Shown: one piece after another, positions 37,798 to 46,924 of the stretch
Layout: each line of letters begins with the position of its first letter
How positions within the stretch are numbered: position 1 is the first letter of the stretch
Assembly: GCA_964455705.1 (NCBI GenBank)
Contig: CAYVYM010000007.1
Coordinates: forward strand, 1 to 64,000
DNA: 64,000 bases
Direction of reading: 5' to 3'
From: SR-FBR-E99 sp964455705
GTDB lineage: Bacteria > Bacteroidota > Bacteroidia > Bacteroidales > VadinHA17
Notes under the pieces: generated by a model
Seen by the model: the letters and a program-made list of their open reading frames with translations, nothing else
Told to the model about the DNA's origin: nothing
Databases searched by the model: none
Made by a program: the position numbers and the translations under genes

Positions 37798-39416
37798 AAG
37801 TTATTCATTACAGATCAGAGGTAATTAAGATCGGCACCCTGACCATGGGAGGAGATCTCCCGGTGCGTGTTCAGAGCATGACCAGCACCGACACCCTCGA
37901 CACTGCCGGAAGCGTCAGCCAGTGCATCCGTATCATCGAAGCCGGAGGTGAGCTGGTGAGGCTTACGGCACAGGGTGTCAGGGAGGCGGAGAACCTCAAA
38001 AACATAAAACGGGAACTGATAATTGCGGGATTTGTTACCCCACTCTGCGCCGATATCCATTTTAATCCCGCTGCGGCCGAGGCGGCTGCACGCATCGTTG
38101 AGAAGGTGCGCATCAACCCCGGCAACTATGCCGACAAGAGGGCTTCATTTATCAGGCAGGAGCTGTCTGAAAATGAATACATGGCGGAGTTGGAACGCAT
38201 CAGGGGGAGGCTGTTGCCACTCATACGCATCTGCTTTGAGAGCGGTACGGCGGTGCGTATCGGGGTGAACCACGGTTCACTATCTGACCGCATCATGACA
38301 CGGTATGGCAACACGCCGGAGGGGATGGCCATCTCGGCCATCGAGTTCCTGAAGATCTTCAGGGACGAGGGCTTCAGCAACCTGGTGGTCTCGATGAAGT
38401 CATCCGACACCCGCGTGATGGTTGAGTCAAACCGTCTTCTTGTCAGGATGATGGTTGAGGAGGGGATGCGTTTCCCGGTTCATCTCGGCATTACTGAGGC
38501 CGGTGAAGGCGAAGACGGGAGGATCATCTCGGCTGCCGGTATCGGCACCCTGCTCTCGGAGGGCATCGGCGACACAATAAGAGTCTCGCTCTCAGAGTCA
38601 TCCGAGAGGGAGATTCCCGTTGCCAGGGAGATCATCAGCGCCGTGGCCGGACCGTCAGGGAGGGTGAAGGCACCCTCCGATCCGCTTCCGCAACGCAGGG
38701 CCGGTGAGCGTTATCACCCGCAGGTCTATTCCGAGCGGGGGGTGAGCTTCCTCGATGAAAAAGGCGGTATGCAGGAGCATGAGGTATTGACGCTGGAGGC
38801 GGAAGAGCTGAAGCGCTGCTGCCATCTGCAGGCATACAACGCAATCCTGAACCCCGTTTTCAGTGAGGACGACCCTGAGAAGCTTGCCATTGATGCGGCA
38901 GCACTGCTGGGCAGGTTCTTCATAGCCCGTCAGCCTGCAGGGCTATGTATAAACAACAGGGGAGCAGTTCAGGGAGAGGCCCTCCGCAGGCTGGCATTCT
39001 CGATCCTCCAGGCCACAGAGGCACGCATAACACGTACAAGGTATATCTCATGCCCCACCTGCGGCCGTACAAAATTCAATCTTGAGGAGGCCGTTCGCAG
39101 GGTCAAGGCCGGCACGTCACATCTCACCGGCATGAAGATAGCAGTGATGGGTTGCATAGTCAACGGTCCGGGAGAGATGGCCGGCGCCGACTACGGCTAT
39201 GTGGGCGCGGCTGAGGGGAAGGTGCATATCTACCGCGGCACCGAGGCAGTGCTGAAGAATGTCGCTGAGGCCGAGGCACTCGCCAGGATGCTGGAGCTTA
39301 TTGAGAGCGATCAGGCAAGTGTGAGCGATCAGGCGGGTAAGAGCGATCAGGAAGACAAGAGTGACCAGGCAGGTAAGAGCAATAAGGCAGGTAAGAGCGA
39401 TCAGGCCAGACGGTAG
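37794..39416 (+). CDS. ispG: 4-hydroxy-3-methylbut-2-enyl diphosphate synthase (long form)
   Basis: A 540-residue GcpE/IspG, the seventh enzyme of the MEP isoprenoid pathway, which reductively opens MEcPP to HMBPP. The N-terminal TIM barrel begins with SEVIKIGTLTMGGDLPVRVQSM. The [4Fe-4S] Cys residues are at 420 and 423 (CPTCGRT) and 454 (GCIVNGPGE). It is the long form with an extra central domain, as in Bacteroidota, Chlamydia and plants. The start is GTG, overlapping the cysS stop. The last 36 residues are six copies of an 18-bp repeat (SDQAGK-like) ending at the stop. This highly charged tail is not part of the family fold and overlaps the RNase R gene on the other strand. Confidence 0.95.
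   Translation: MKVIHYRSEVIKIGTLTMGGDLPVRVQSMTSTDTLDTAGSVSQCIRIIEAGGELVRLTAQGVREAENLKNIKRELIIAGFVTPLCADIHFNPAAAEAAARIVEKVRINPGNYADKRASFIRQELSENEYMAELERIRGRLLPLIRICFESGTAVRIGVNHGSLSDRIMTRYGNTPEGMAISAIEFLKIFRDEGFSNLVVSMKSSDTRVMVESNRLLVRMMVEEGMRFPVHLGITEAGEGEDGRIISAAGIGTLLSEGIGDTIRVSLSESSEREIPVAREIISAVAGPSGRVKAPSDPLPQRRAGERYHPQVYSERGVSFLDEKGGMQEHEVLTLEAEELKRCCHLQAYNAILNPVFSEDDPEKLAIDAAALLGRFFIARQPAGLCINNRGAVQGEALRRLAFSILQATEARITRTRYISCPTCGRTKFNLEEAVRRVKAGTSHLTGMKIAVMGCIVNGPGEMAGADYGYVGAAEGKVHIYRGTEAVLKNVAEAEALARMLELIESDQASVSDQAGKSDQEDKSDQAGKSNKAGKSDQARR
39306..39413 (+). repeat. Six 18-bp tandem repeats in the ispG 3' end
   Basis: Six direct copies of AGCGATCAGGCAGGTAAG-like units run from 39306 to 39413, just before the TAG stop. 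Each encodes a variant of SDQAGK. All changes keep the frame, as expected of a coding minisatellite. The last unit overlaps the RNase R stop codon. Confidence 0.9.
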
Positions 39417-41527
39417 TCGAGCTGTCTCTTCTGCAGATCGGCTTTTGCCACCTCCACATTGATCTTGTCACCAAGCATGTAAACCTTGCCCGACTGCCTG
39501 CCCCGGATGCTGTAGTTCACCTCGTCATATTCAAAGTAATCATCCTGCAGCTCCCTGATGGCGATCATTCCTTCGCACTGGTTCTCTATGATCTCAACAT
39601 AGATACCCCATTCCGTCACTCCCGAGATGACTCCCTCGAACACCTTTCCGATCTTGTCACTCATGAACTCCACCTGCTTGTATTTTATCGAAGCCCGTTC
39701 GGCGTCGGTGGCCAGCCTCTCACGCTTTGACGAGTACTCACACAATTTGGCATACTTGTCCTTGTCGCGTGCAGGCTGTCCCTCAAGGTATTTTGTCAGG
39801 AGGCGGTGCACCATCATATCCGGATAACGTCTGATGGGCGAGGTGAAGTGGGTGTAATGGCTGAAGGCAAGGCCGTAGTGACCTATGTTGTCTGTGGAAT
39901 AGACTGCCTTGGCCATGGAGCGCAGGGCGAGAGTCTCGATAATGTTCTGTTCCTTTTTCCCTGAGACATTATCCATGAGTTTGTTCATGGCTGCGGGAAG
40001 CCCCTTCACATTTTCAGTGTCAAGCTCATAGCCAAACCGCTTGATGAAGTAGCTGAATGAGCTCAGTTTCTCAGGATCGGGTTTGTCATGGATACGGTAG
40101 ACGAAGGTCTTTCCGCTCATCTTTTTACCGACGTACTCGGCGACGCGCCTGTTGGCCAGCAGCATGAACTCCTCTATGAGCTGGTTGGCCGTCCCGAACT
40201 CGCGGAAGAGTATCCCCAGCGGCACCCCCTTCTCACTCAGGTTAAACTTTACCTCGAGGCGTTCAAAGGCAAAGGATCCGGAAGCGAAGCGCCGGCTGCG
40301 AAGCGTCTGCGCCATGCTGTTAAGGGTTATGAGCTGCTCTTTCATGTCGCCCTCGCCGGTGTCAATGACCATCTGTGCCCCGGAATATGAGAAGCGCTTG
40401 TCTGACCTGATGATAGTCCGCCCGAACCACTCCTTCACCACGTTGGCCTTGCTGTCAAGCTCGAAGACGGCTGAGTAGGTGAGCTTGTCCTCATCAGGAC
40501 TGAGTGAGCAGATATGGTTTGAAAGCCGTTCCGGGAGCATCGGGATGGTCCGGTCAACCAGGTAGACCGAGGTGGCGCGTTCCTGTGCCTCCTTCTCAAT
40601 TACCGACCCTGTTCTTATATAATGCGTCACATCGGCAATATGCACACCAACCTCCATATTCCCGTCAGGAAGTCGTCTCAGCGAGAGTGCATCATCAAAG
40701 TCCTTGGCATCCTCGGGGTCGATGGTGAAAGTCGGCACTCCGCGGAAGTCGCGGCGTGCCGCAATCTCCTCAGGAGTTATCTTTGCCGGTATCTTTTCAG
40801 CAGCCTCCTCTATCTCGGGCTCGAACCTGTTGGGGAGGCCGAACTCTGCGAGTATCGCATGCATCTCCGTGTCGTTTTCACCGGGATTGCCCAAAACCTC
40901 AATTATCTCACCCACAGGGTTCCGCGAACGCTGATCCCATTCCACCAGCCTTGCCACGGCCTTCTGCCCCTGTCTGGCACCGTTAAGCTTAGACAGAGGG
41001 ATAAATAGATCGAAGGGCATATTTTTATTGTCTGGCATCAGGAAGGCAAACTGTTTTGTCAGTTCTATGGTGCCAACGAATGTTGCCCGTGAGCGGCTGA
41101 TGATCTCCACCACCTCTCCCTCGGGCCTCTTGCCCTTGTGGCGTGCATAGAGGAGGACTTTCACCTGGTCGCCGTGAAGGGCGGTGTTGAGGTTGCGGGC
41201 GGCAATGAAGACATCGTCTTCCGATTCTTCGGAGATCACGAATGCGTAACCGAACTTGGTAAGGTCGATGGTGCCGGTGACATATCCTCCGACAGACTTC
41301 AGAATGTATTTACCGTGGTTTCTCTCTTCGGTCATTCCCTCTTTCTTCATCCGGAGGAGCGCATCAGAGAGAGCTTTTTTCTCTTCTTTTTCCTCTATTT
41401 TGAGCCGGGCAGCTATCTGCTTGTAGTTCATGGGCTGCCTCGGATTTTTGGCCATCGCCTTTGTGATCAGTTCGATGAGATTCTTCTGGTCTGTGCCAGG
41501 TTTTTTCTCCTGTTTTTTTCTTGCCAT
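39401..41527 (-). CDS. rnr: Ribonuclease R (RNB/S1 exoribonuclease)
   Basis: A 708-residue 3'-5' exoribonuclease for structured RNA. Order: N-terminal winged helix (PMNYKQIAARLKIEEKEEKK), cold-shock domains, RNB catalytic domain with TIDPEDAKDFDDALSL (metal-binding Asp cluster) and HFTSPIRRYPDMMVHRLL, and a C-terminal S1 domain (GVISGVTEWGIYVEI). I start it at the ATG at 41527. The TTG at 41551 falls in the -7 promoter element and would add only eight residues. The 3' end overlaps ispG by 16 bp on the opposite strand, inside the ispG repeat tail, so the two convergent messages are complementary there. Confidence 0.95.
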   Translation of the reverse strand: MARKKQEKKPGTDQKNLIELITKAMAKNPRQPMNYKQIAARLKIEEKEEKKALSDALLRMKKEGMTEERNHGKYILKSVGGYVTGTIDLTKFGYAFVISEESEDDVFIAARNLNTALHGDQVKVLLYARHKGKRPEGEVVEIISRSRATFVGTIELTKQFAFLMPDNKNMPFDLFIPLSKLNGARQGQKAVARLVEWDQRSRNPVGEIIEVLGNPGENDTEMHAILAEFGLPNRFEPEIEEAAEKIPAKITPEEIAARRDFRGVPTFTIDPEDAKDFDDALSLRRLPDGNMEVGVHIADVTHYIRTGSVIEKEAQERATSVYLVDRTIPMLPERLSNHICSLSPDEDKLTYSAVFELDSKANVVKEWFGRTIIRSDKRFSYSGAQMVIDTGEGDMKEQLITLNSMAQTLRSRRFASGSFAFERLEVKFNLSEKGVPLGILFREFGTANQLIEEFMLLANRRVAEYVGKKMSGKTFVYRIHDKPDPEKLSSFSYFIKRFGYELDTENVKGLPAAMNKLMDNVSGKKEQNIIETLALRSMAKAVYSTDNIGHYGLAFSHYTHFTSPIRRYPDMMVHRLLTKYLEGQPARDKDKYAKLCEYSSKRERLATDAERASIKYKQVEFMSDKIGKVFEGVISGVTEWGIYVEIIENQCEGMIAIRELQDDYFEYDEVNYSIRGRQSGKVYMLGDKINVEVAKADLQKRQLDYRLA

Positions 41528-41548
41528 TTCAAGCTTGATTTTGCTATA

Positions 41549-41577
41549 CAAAGATAGGCTGAAATTGGCTATCTTTG
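41549..41577. promoter_or_regulatory. Back-to-back symmetric promoters of rnr and the PqqD gene
   Basis: TATCTTTG occurs on the plus strand at 41570-41577 (toward the PqqD gene) and on the minus strand at 41549-41556 (toward rnr). The elements are the arms of a 9-bp inverted repeat (CAAAGATAG ... CTATCTTTG), so both genes may share control. Only 67 bp separate the two start codons. Confidence 0.6.
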
Positions 41578-41594
41578 AGTTGATTATAAAAAAA

Positions 41595-41885
41595 ATGATA
41601 TCACTCTCTTCAATACCTTCTCATTCACCTGATGTGGTTTTCCGCAGGATCAACGACGAATTTCTGCTGATCCCCCTTACCGACAATATTGCCGATATGG
41701 ATTCGCTTTACAGGCTGACAGAGACCGGTGCATTTATCTGGGAGCTGATTGACGGCGAGCTTGCCATCAGTGATATAACGTCTAAGGTAACAGATGAGTT
41801 CGATGTTGAGCAGGATGTTGCAGAGAAAGACATTCTCGGTTTTTTCGGGGAGGTACAGAAATTCCTTCATTTCAGGGAGCGGTGA
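41595..41885 (+). CDS. PqqD-like peptide-recognition protein
   Basis: A 96-residue protein with the PqqD / RRE (RiPP precursor recognition element) pattern: an N-terminal pair of strands (VVFRRINDEFLLIPL), then DSLYRLTETGAFIWELIDG and DEFDVEQDVAEKDILGFF, forming the winged helix. In RiPP pathways such proteins bind the leader of a precursor peptide and present it to modifying enzymes. I chose the ATG at 41595, 17 bp after its -7 element; upstream in-frame codons run through the promoter. The stop overlaps the kinase-peptidase gene by 4 bp, tying the two functions together. Confidence 0.85.
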   Translation: MISLSSIPSHSPDVVFRRINDEFLLIPLTDNIADMDSLYRLTETGAFIWELIDGELAISDITSKVTDEFDVEQDVAEKDILGFFGEVQKFLHFRER

Positions 41886-43228
41886 CTGTTGATCTCATCA
41901 TAGCCGGCAGGATGATTCGCCTGCGGTCGGACGATGGCATCACTCTCCGTCCCGATGAGCGTTTCATCTCTTTTATTGCGCCTGTGCGGAAGGAGCCGGC
42001 AGCGGGAGAAGAACCGGCCGGAGAAGGTGAGCCGGATCTGACGGTTGATGTCTTTCAGGGAAAGGCGGCAATTCCGGCTGATGCTGTAAAGGTGTTTGAC
42101 GCCCGCCTGATGGAGGAGACCCCTGACGGGATGCGAGACACAGGAGAACCCTTCTGGGAGATACTCACCAGGGATGATATTACCTGGGCAAAAGTCTATC
42201 TTAAGGATCCCGTCTGCAATCCTGTCATCGTCATGCCGAGCGGCAAGATGACCTGGCAGATCTTCGCTGACGGTGAGGGTCCTGTTGTCAATCCCCTCCC
42301 TTATCCGATAGACGGGCTGCTGCTTTACTTTTTATCATCAGCCGCCGGTGACATAATGATACACGGATCGGGCGTGGTATCCGGAGGTCGTGGCTGGATA
42401 TTCACAGGGCGTTCAGGCAGCGGCAAAACCACTCTTGCCGGGATCTTTGACCGTGCCGGCGACAGGGTGATACATGACGACAGGCTTATACTGAGAAGGG
42501 AGGAGGATGGCTGGGTGATGCACAGCACCCCTGTCTACCGCAATGATGAACCCCGAAGCGCCACTGTCGACCACCTGTGGGGTATAGCACACGGAAGGGC
42601 GAATATCACAACGCCAGTCACCGGGGCTGAGGCTGTAGCAATGGTGCTGTCAAACTGCGTGCAGCAGAACAGGGACAGGGAGGCCGCATCACGACTGGCA
42701 TTTGCTGTTGAGGTGCTGGTGTCATCGGTCAGGGTGAGCCGGCTGTCATTCCTTCCTGATGCAACCCTGCGTGATTACCTTATAGCCAGGGTATCCGGCA
42801 ACACTGTCACGGCTGCCGGGGCGGCCTCTGCCATATTAGCCGGAGAGAAACCGGTGACAATTACTGCCGGCGGCTACAGCATGTGGCCTGCTATCAGACC
42901 CGGAGACCGTATAATCATTATACCGTATGATCATCAGATCCCCCTGGCTAAAGGAATGGTTGTGGCACTCAGGCGTGACGGCGGATTCGTTGTCCACCGG
43001 GTTACCGATTACCGGAGAGGCCAGTTCATGAATTTCATCCGGACGCGGGGAGATGCAGCGCTGATATATGATCCGTGGGTCCCGACGGCTGATGTGGCCG
43101 GCCTGGTGAATAAGGTGACGGAAGACAACAAAAAGAAAATGATCAGCCCTCAGCGTATGCCATATTACATAGGAAGTCTGGCAGTGGCGCTGATAAAAAT
43201 ATGGAACGCCATCAGGAGCAGATTCTGA
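41882..43228 (+). CDS. HprK-like kinase fused to S26 signal-peptidase-like domain
   Basis: A 448-residue two-domain protein. Residues ~1-310 resemble the HPr-kinase-like proteins of RiPP clusters: Walker A at 176-184 (GRSGSGKTT) and an acidic pair in VIHDDRLIL. Residues ~320-410 resemble an S26 peptidase of the Sec11/archaeal type: Ser333 in GYSMWPAIRPGDRIII and His372 in FVVHRVTD, followed by IRTRGDA. A helix at the C-terminus may touch the membrane. In paeninodin-type lasso pathways an HprK homologue phosphorylates the C-terminal Ser of the precursor. Here one chain could both phosphorylate and cleave a peptide. The PqqD gene overlaps its start. The substrate is unknown and the catalytic assignments are by motif only. 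Confidence 0.8.
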   Translation: MTVDLIIAGRMIRLRSDDGITLRPDERFISFIAPVRKEPAAGEEPAGEGEPDLTVDVFQGKAAIPADAVKVFDARLMEETPDGMRDTGEPFWEILTRDDITWAKVYLKDPVCNPVIVMPSGKMTWQIFADGEGPVVNPLPYPIDGLLLYFLSSAAGDIMIHGSGVVSGGRGWIFTGRSGSGKTTLAGIFDRAGDRVIHDDRLILRREEDGWVMHSTPVYRNDEPRSATVDHLWGIAHGRANITTPVTGAEAVAMVLSNCVQQNRDREAASRLAFAVEVLVSSVRVSRLSFLPDATLRDYLIARVSGNTVTAAGAASAILAGEKPVTITAGGYSMWPAIRPGDRIIIIPYDHQIPLAKGMVVALRRDGGFVVHRVTDYRRGQFMNFIRTRGDAALIYDPWVPTADVAGLVNKVTEDNKKKMISPQRMPYYIGSLAVALIKIWNAIRSRF

Positions 43229-43243
43229 TCTCTTCAGATACGT

Positions 43244-43274
43244 TTTGATATTCAGGGTTACTGAAGTACTTTTG
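43244..43274 (+). promoter_or_regulatory. metH promoter
   Basis: TTTG (43244-43247) and TACTTTTG (43267-43274) are separated by 19 bp, a classic Bacteroidota -33/-7 pair. The metH GTG lies 20 bp downstream, leaving no room for a riboswitch. Confidence 0.7.
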
Positions 43275-43294
43275 CAGATCAAAATATAAAAGAG

Positions 43295-46200
43295 GTGAAT
43301 CGAGATATCAGGAAAATCCTCAGGGAAAGAATACTCGTCCTTGACGGTGCCATGGGCACGATGATACAGCGTCACCGGCTGACCGAGGAGCAGTACCGCG
43401 GCACCCGGTTCGCCACACACCCGCAGTCGCTGAAGGGCAACAACGACCTGCTTTCTGTAACGCAGCCGGAGATCATCCGTAACATCCATCTCGATTACCT
43501 GAGAGCAGGAGCTGACATCATCAGCACCAACACCTTCAACGCCAACCGGATCTCCTTGGCCGACTACGGCATGGAGTCGCTTGTTCATGATATGAATGTT
43601 GCTGCCGCGAAGCTGGCATGTGAAGCTGTTGCGGCGTATACGGAAGAGACAGGCCGCGAGGCATGGGTGGCAGGGTCGGTGGGCCCCACCAACCGTACCG
43701 CCTCGATGTCAGCTGATGTGAGCGACCCCGGGGCCCGTACCGTCACCTTTACCGATCTGGCAGAGGCTTACGGCGAACAGGTTCGGGGACTGATAGATGG
43801 AGGGGCTGATATACTGCTTGTTGAGACGGTCTTCGACGGGTTGAACGCGAAGGCGGCGCTCTTTGCCATCAGCGGGGTTCTTGAGGAGAAGGGCATCGAC
43901 CTGCCAGTGATGGTATCGGGGACGATCACCGATGCCAGCGGACGCACACTCACGGGCCAGACCCTCGAGGCCTTCATAATAACAATGTCGCATTACCCGC
44001 TCCTCAGCATAGGACTGAACTGCGCCCTGGGGGCGGAGCAGCTCAGACCATTCATCGAGGAGCTGTCGGCAAAGGCACCGTTCTATGTCTCGGCACACCC
44101 CAACGCCGGCCTGCCGAACCAGTTCGCCGAGTATGACCAGTCGGCCGACTACATGGGCAGCATCATCAATGCTTTCCTGCAGAATGGCTGGGTGAATATA
44201 ATCGGCGGATGCTGCGGCACAACACCCGATCACATCAGGGTCATAGCATCACTGGCAGAGGGCCGCCCGCCAAGAGGGCTTCCTGAAAGAAAGCATATTA
44301 CGGCGCTGGCGGGGCTGGAGCCGCTGGTGATAAGGCCTGACACTAACTTCGTCAATATAGGCGAACGTACTAACGTCGCCGGCTCCATCAAGTTTGCCAG
44401 GCTGATACGCGATGGTAACTTCGCAGCTGCCCTTGACATTGCACGCGACCAGGTGGAGGGCGGAGCGCAGGTTATAGATATATGTATGGATGACGCCATG
44501 ATCGACGGCGCGGCTGCCATGACGCGTTTCATCAACCTGATGATGAGCGAACCGGACATTGCAAAGCTGCCCATAATGGTCGACTCGTCGAAGTGGGAGG
44601 TGCTGGAGGCAGGGCTCAGATGCATTCAGGGCAAGGCGGTTGTCAACTCGATAAGCCTTAAGGAGGGGGAGGAGGATTTCCTGAAGAAGGCACGTCTGGT
44701 ACGTCGCTACGGAGCGGCAGCCGTGGTCATGCTGTTCGATGAGCGCGGACAGGCTGACACTTTTGATAGAAGAAAAGAGGTGGCAGACCGCTCTTACATG
44801 CTGCTGACGCAGGTGGCGGGTTTCCCCCCGGAAGATATTTTCATTGACCCGAACATACTGGCCATCGCAACCGGCATTGAAGAACACAATAACTATGCTG
44901 TCGATTACATTAAGGCCACGGAGTATATCAAAGCCAACCTTCCGTTTGCCAGGGTGAGCGGAGGGGTGAGTAACCTGTCGTTCTCCTTCCGGGGCAATGA
45001 CCCTGTCAGGGAGGCGATGCATGCAGTCTTCCTCTATCATGCCATCAGATCCGGCATGGATATGGGGATCGTCAATCCCGGCCTGCTGAAGGTCTATACC
45101 TCTGTTGAGCCGGGTTTGTTGCAGCTGACTGAGGATGTGGTGCTTAACCGCAGGAAGGATGCCACCGACAGGCTACTCCAGTATGCATCGGGCATGAAGG
45201 TGGGGAAGCAGGAGGAGACAACAAAACACCTTGAGTGGCGTGACGGCGACGTTGAAAGCCGTATAAAGCATGCACTTGTAAACGGCATCGATACATTTAT
45301 TGAAGAGGATGTTGAGGAGGCACGGCCGCAGTACGAGAGGGCACTGAGGGTCATTGAAGGACCGCTGATGGACGGCATGAACGAGGTGGGCGACCTGTTC
45401 GGGTCGGGACGCATGTTCCTGCCACAGGTGGTGAAGAGCGCCAGGGTGATGAAGAAAGCCGTGGCACGCCTCACACCGTTCATTGAGGCTGAGATGAAGA
45501 CGGGAGAGGCATCGTCGGCAGGCAAGGTGCTGCTGGCAACAGTAAAGGGTGATGTACATGACATAGGAAAGAATATCGTGGGCGTTATACTGTCATGCAA
45601 TAACTACGAGGTCATCGACCTGGGCGTGATGGTTCCCGCCGCCACTATCCTTGACACTGCCGCAAGAGAGAAGGTTGACTTCATCGGGTTATCAGGACTG
45701 ATCACTCCATCACTTGAGGAGATGGTTCATATCGCATCATTAATGGAGGAGCGTGGTATGCAGACCCCCCTGCTTATTGGCGGGGCGACCACCTCGGAGA
45801 TACATACTGCAGTCAGGATCGCACCTGTTTATTCATTCAACGCGGTTTATGTGAAGGATGCCTCGAGGGCTGTTCCTGTCATGTCAGGACTGAAGGCAGC
45901 CGACGGATCGCTGGGGGTATCGCTTAAGGAGAAATATGAGAAGCTCCGCAAGGAGCATGAAGCTTCACGGAGAGCGAAGAGGTTTGTAACGCTTGAGACG
46001 GCCAGAAGGAATGGCTTCAGGAGTGATCTGCCATCCCCGGCACCGGTAATGCCGGGAGTGATCAACTCAGGACCGGTAAATCTCAGGGATTTAGTTGATT
46101 ACATCGACTGGACCTTCTTTTTCTTCGGATGGAAGATAAACGGCAAATATCCTGACATATTCAATGACCCTGTCAAGGGCACCGAGGCCAGGAAGCTGTA

Positions 46201-46915
46201 TGATGATGCCCTGGCCATGATTGAAAGAATCATCGCCGAAGATCTGATGGTTGCGGAGGCGCTCTCGGGCATCTTTGTGGCAGAGCGTCACGGCGATGAT
46301 GTAAAACTGCTTCCCGGTAACGGAAGTGAAGAGGTATGGTTCCGCTTCCTGCGCAACCAGGAGGAGAAGGAGCCGGGGCAGAGAAACCTCTGTCTCTCGG
46401 ACTTCGTGGCGGAAAAGGGTGATCATGCAGGGGCGTTTGTGGTGACGGTGAGGCCGGTGGAGCAGCTGCCCGACGGAATAGCAGGCGACGATTACCACAC
46501 GATTATGTTCCGGATCCTTGCCGACCGTTTTGCCGAGGCTGCCGCCGAATGGCTGCACCGCGAGATACGTGTCAGGCACTGGGGGTATGCTCCCGGGGAG
46601 ACGCTCACGGCAGCGGAGCTGTTCAAGGTTAAATACCAGGGTATCAGGCCTGCACCGGGGTACCCCGCCTGCCCCGACCACACCGGCAAGCAGGTGATCT
46701 TTGACCTTCTCAGGGTGCCGGAGACGATAGGTGTCACCCTGACGGAGAGCTATGTGATGGTGCCGGTATCATCTGTCTGCGGGTACATCTTTGCATCACC
46801 CGGTTCATCATATTTCAATGTTGGCACCATAGGCAGGGATCAGCTTGAGGATTATGCCGCACGGTGCGGTATCACAGTTGAGGAGGCGGCACGATGGCTG
46901 GCCCCCAATCTTTAG
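43295..46915 (+). CDS. metH: Cobalamin-dependent methionine synthase
   Basis: A 1,206-residue full-length MetH that makes methionine from homocysteine with methyl-THF and B12. Modules in order: homocysteine domain with zinc ligands Cys243 and Cys306/307 (GGCCGTTPDH); pterin domain (NFVNIGERTNVAGSIKF); cap and B12 domain with DVHDIGKNIVGVI, where His755 is the lower cobalt ligand; and the SAM-dependent reactivation domain (RPAPGYPACPDH). The start is GTG at 43295, fixed by the promoter 20 bp upstream. metF follows 9 bp later, so the methyl donor and the methyl transfer step share one transcript. Confidence 0.97.
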   Translation: MNRDIRKILRERILVLDGAMGTMIQRHRLTEEQYRGTRFATHPQSLKGNNDLLSVTQPEIIRNIHLDYLRAGADIISTNTFNANRISLADYGMESLVHDMNVAAAKLACEAVAAYTEETGREAWVAGSVGPTNRTASMSADVSDPGARTVTFTDLAEAYGEQVRGLIDGGADILLVETVFDGLNAKAALFAISGVLEEKGIDLPVMVSGTITDASGRTLTGQTLEAFIITMSHYPLLSIGLNCALGAEQLRPFIEELSAKAPFYVSAHPNAGLPNQFAEYDQSADYMGSIINAFLQNGWVNIIGGCCGTTPDHIRVIASLAEGRPPRGLPERKHITALAGLEPLVIRPDTNFVNIGERTNVAGSIKFARLIRDGNFAAALDIARDQVEGGAQVIDICMDDAMIDGAAAMTRFINLMMSEPDIAKLPIMVDSSKWEVLEAGLRCIQGKAVVNSISLKEGEEDFLKKARLVRRYGAAAVVMLFDERGQADTFDRRKEVADRSYMLLTQVAGFPPEDIFIDPNILAIATGIEEHNNYAVDYIKATEYIKANLPFARVSGGVSNLSFSFRGNDPVREAMHAVFLYHAIRSGMDMGIVNPGLLKVYTSVEPGLLQLTEDVVLNRRKDATDRLLQYASGMKVGKQEETTKHLEWRDGDVESRIKHALVNGIDTFIEEDVEEARPQYERALRVIEGPLMDGMNEVGDLFGSGRMFLPQVVKSARVMKKAVARLTPFIEAEMKTGEASSAGKVLLATVKGDVHDIGKNIVGVILSCNNYEVIDLGVMVPAATILDTAAREKVDFIGLSGLITPSLEEMVHIASLMEERGMQTPLLIGGATTSEIHTAVRIAPVYSFNAVYVKDASRAVPVMSGLKAADGSLGVSLKEKYEKLRKEHEASRRAKRFVTLETARRNGFRSDLPSPAPVMPGVINSGPVNLRDLVDYIDWTFFFFGWKINGKYPDIFNDPVKGTEARKLYDDALAMIERIIAEDLMVAEALSGIFVAERHGDDVKLLPGNGSEEVWFRFLRNQEEKEPGQRNLCLSDFVAEKGDHAGAFVVTVRPVEQLPDGIAGDDYHTIMFRILADRFAEAAAEWLHREIRVRHWGYAPGETLTAAELFKVKYQGIRPAPGYPACPDHTGKQVIFDLLRVPETIGVTLTESYVMVPVSSVCGYIFASPGSSYFNVGTIGRDQLEDYAARCGITVEEAARWLAPNL

Positions 46916-46924
46916 ATTTATAAT

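Noticed and set aside
39306..39413. CRISPR-like short direct repeats
   Set aside because: The 18-bp units are contiguous without spacers, stay in the ispG frame and have no cas genes nearby.
43229..43294. SAM or cobalamin riboswitch before metH
   Set aside because: The promoter leaves only a ~14-base leader before the GTG start.
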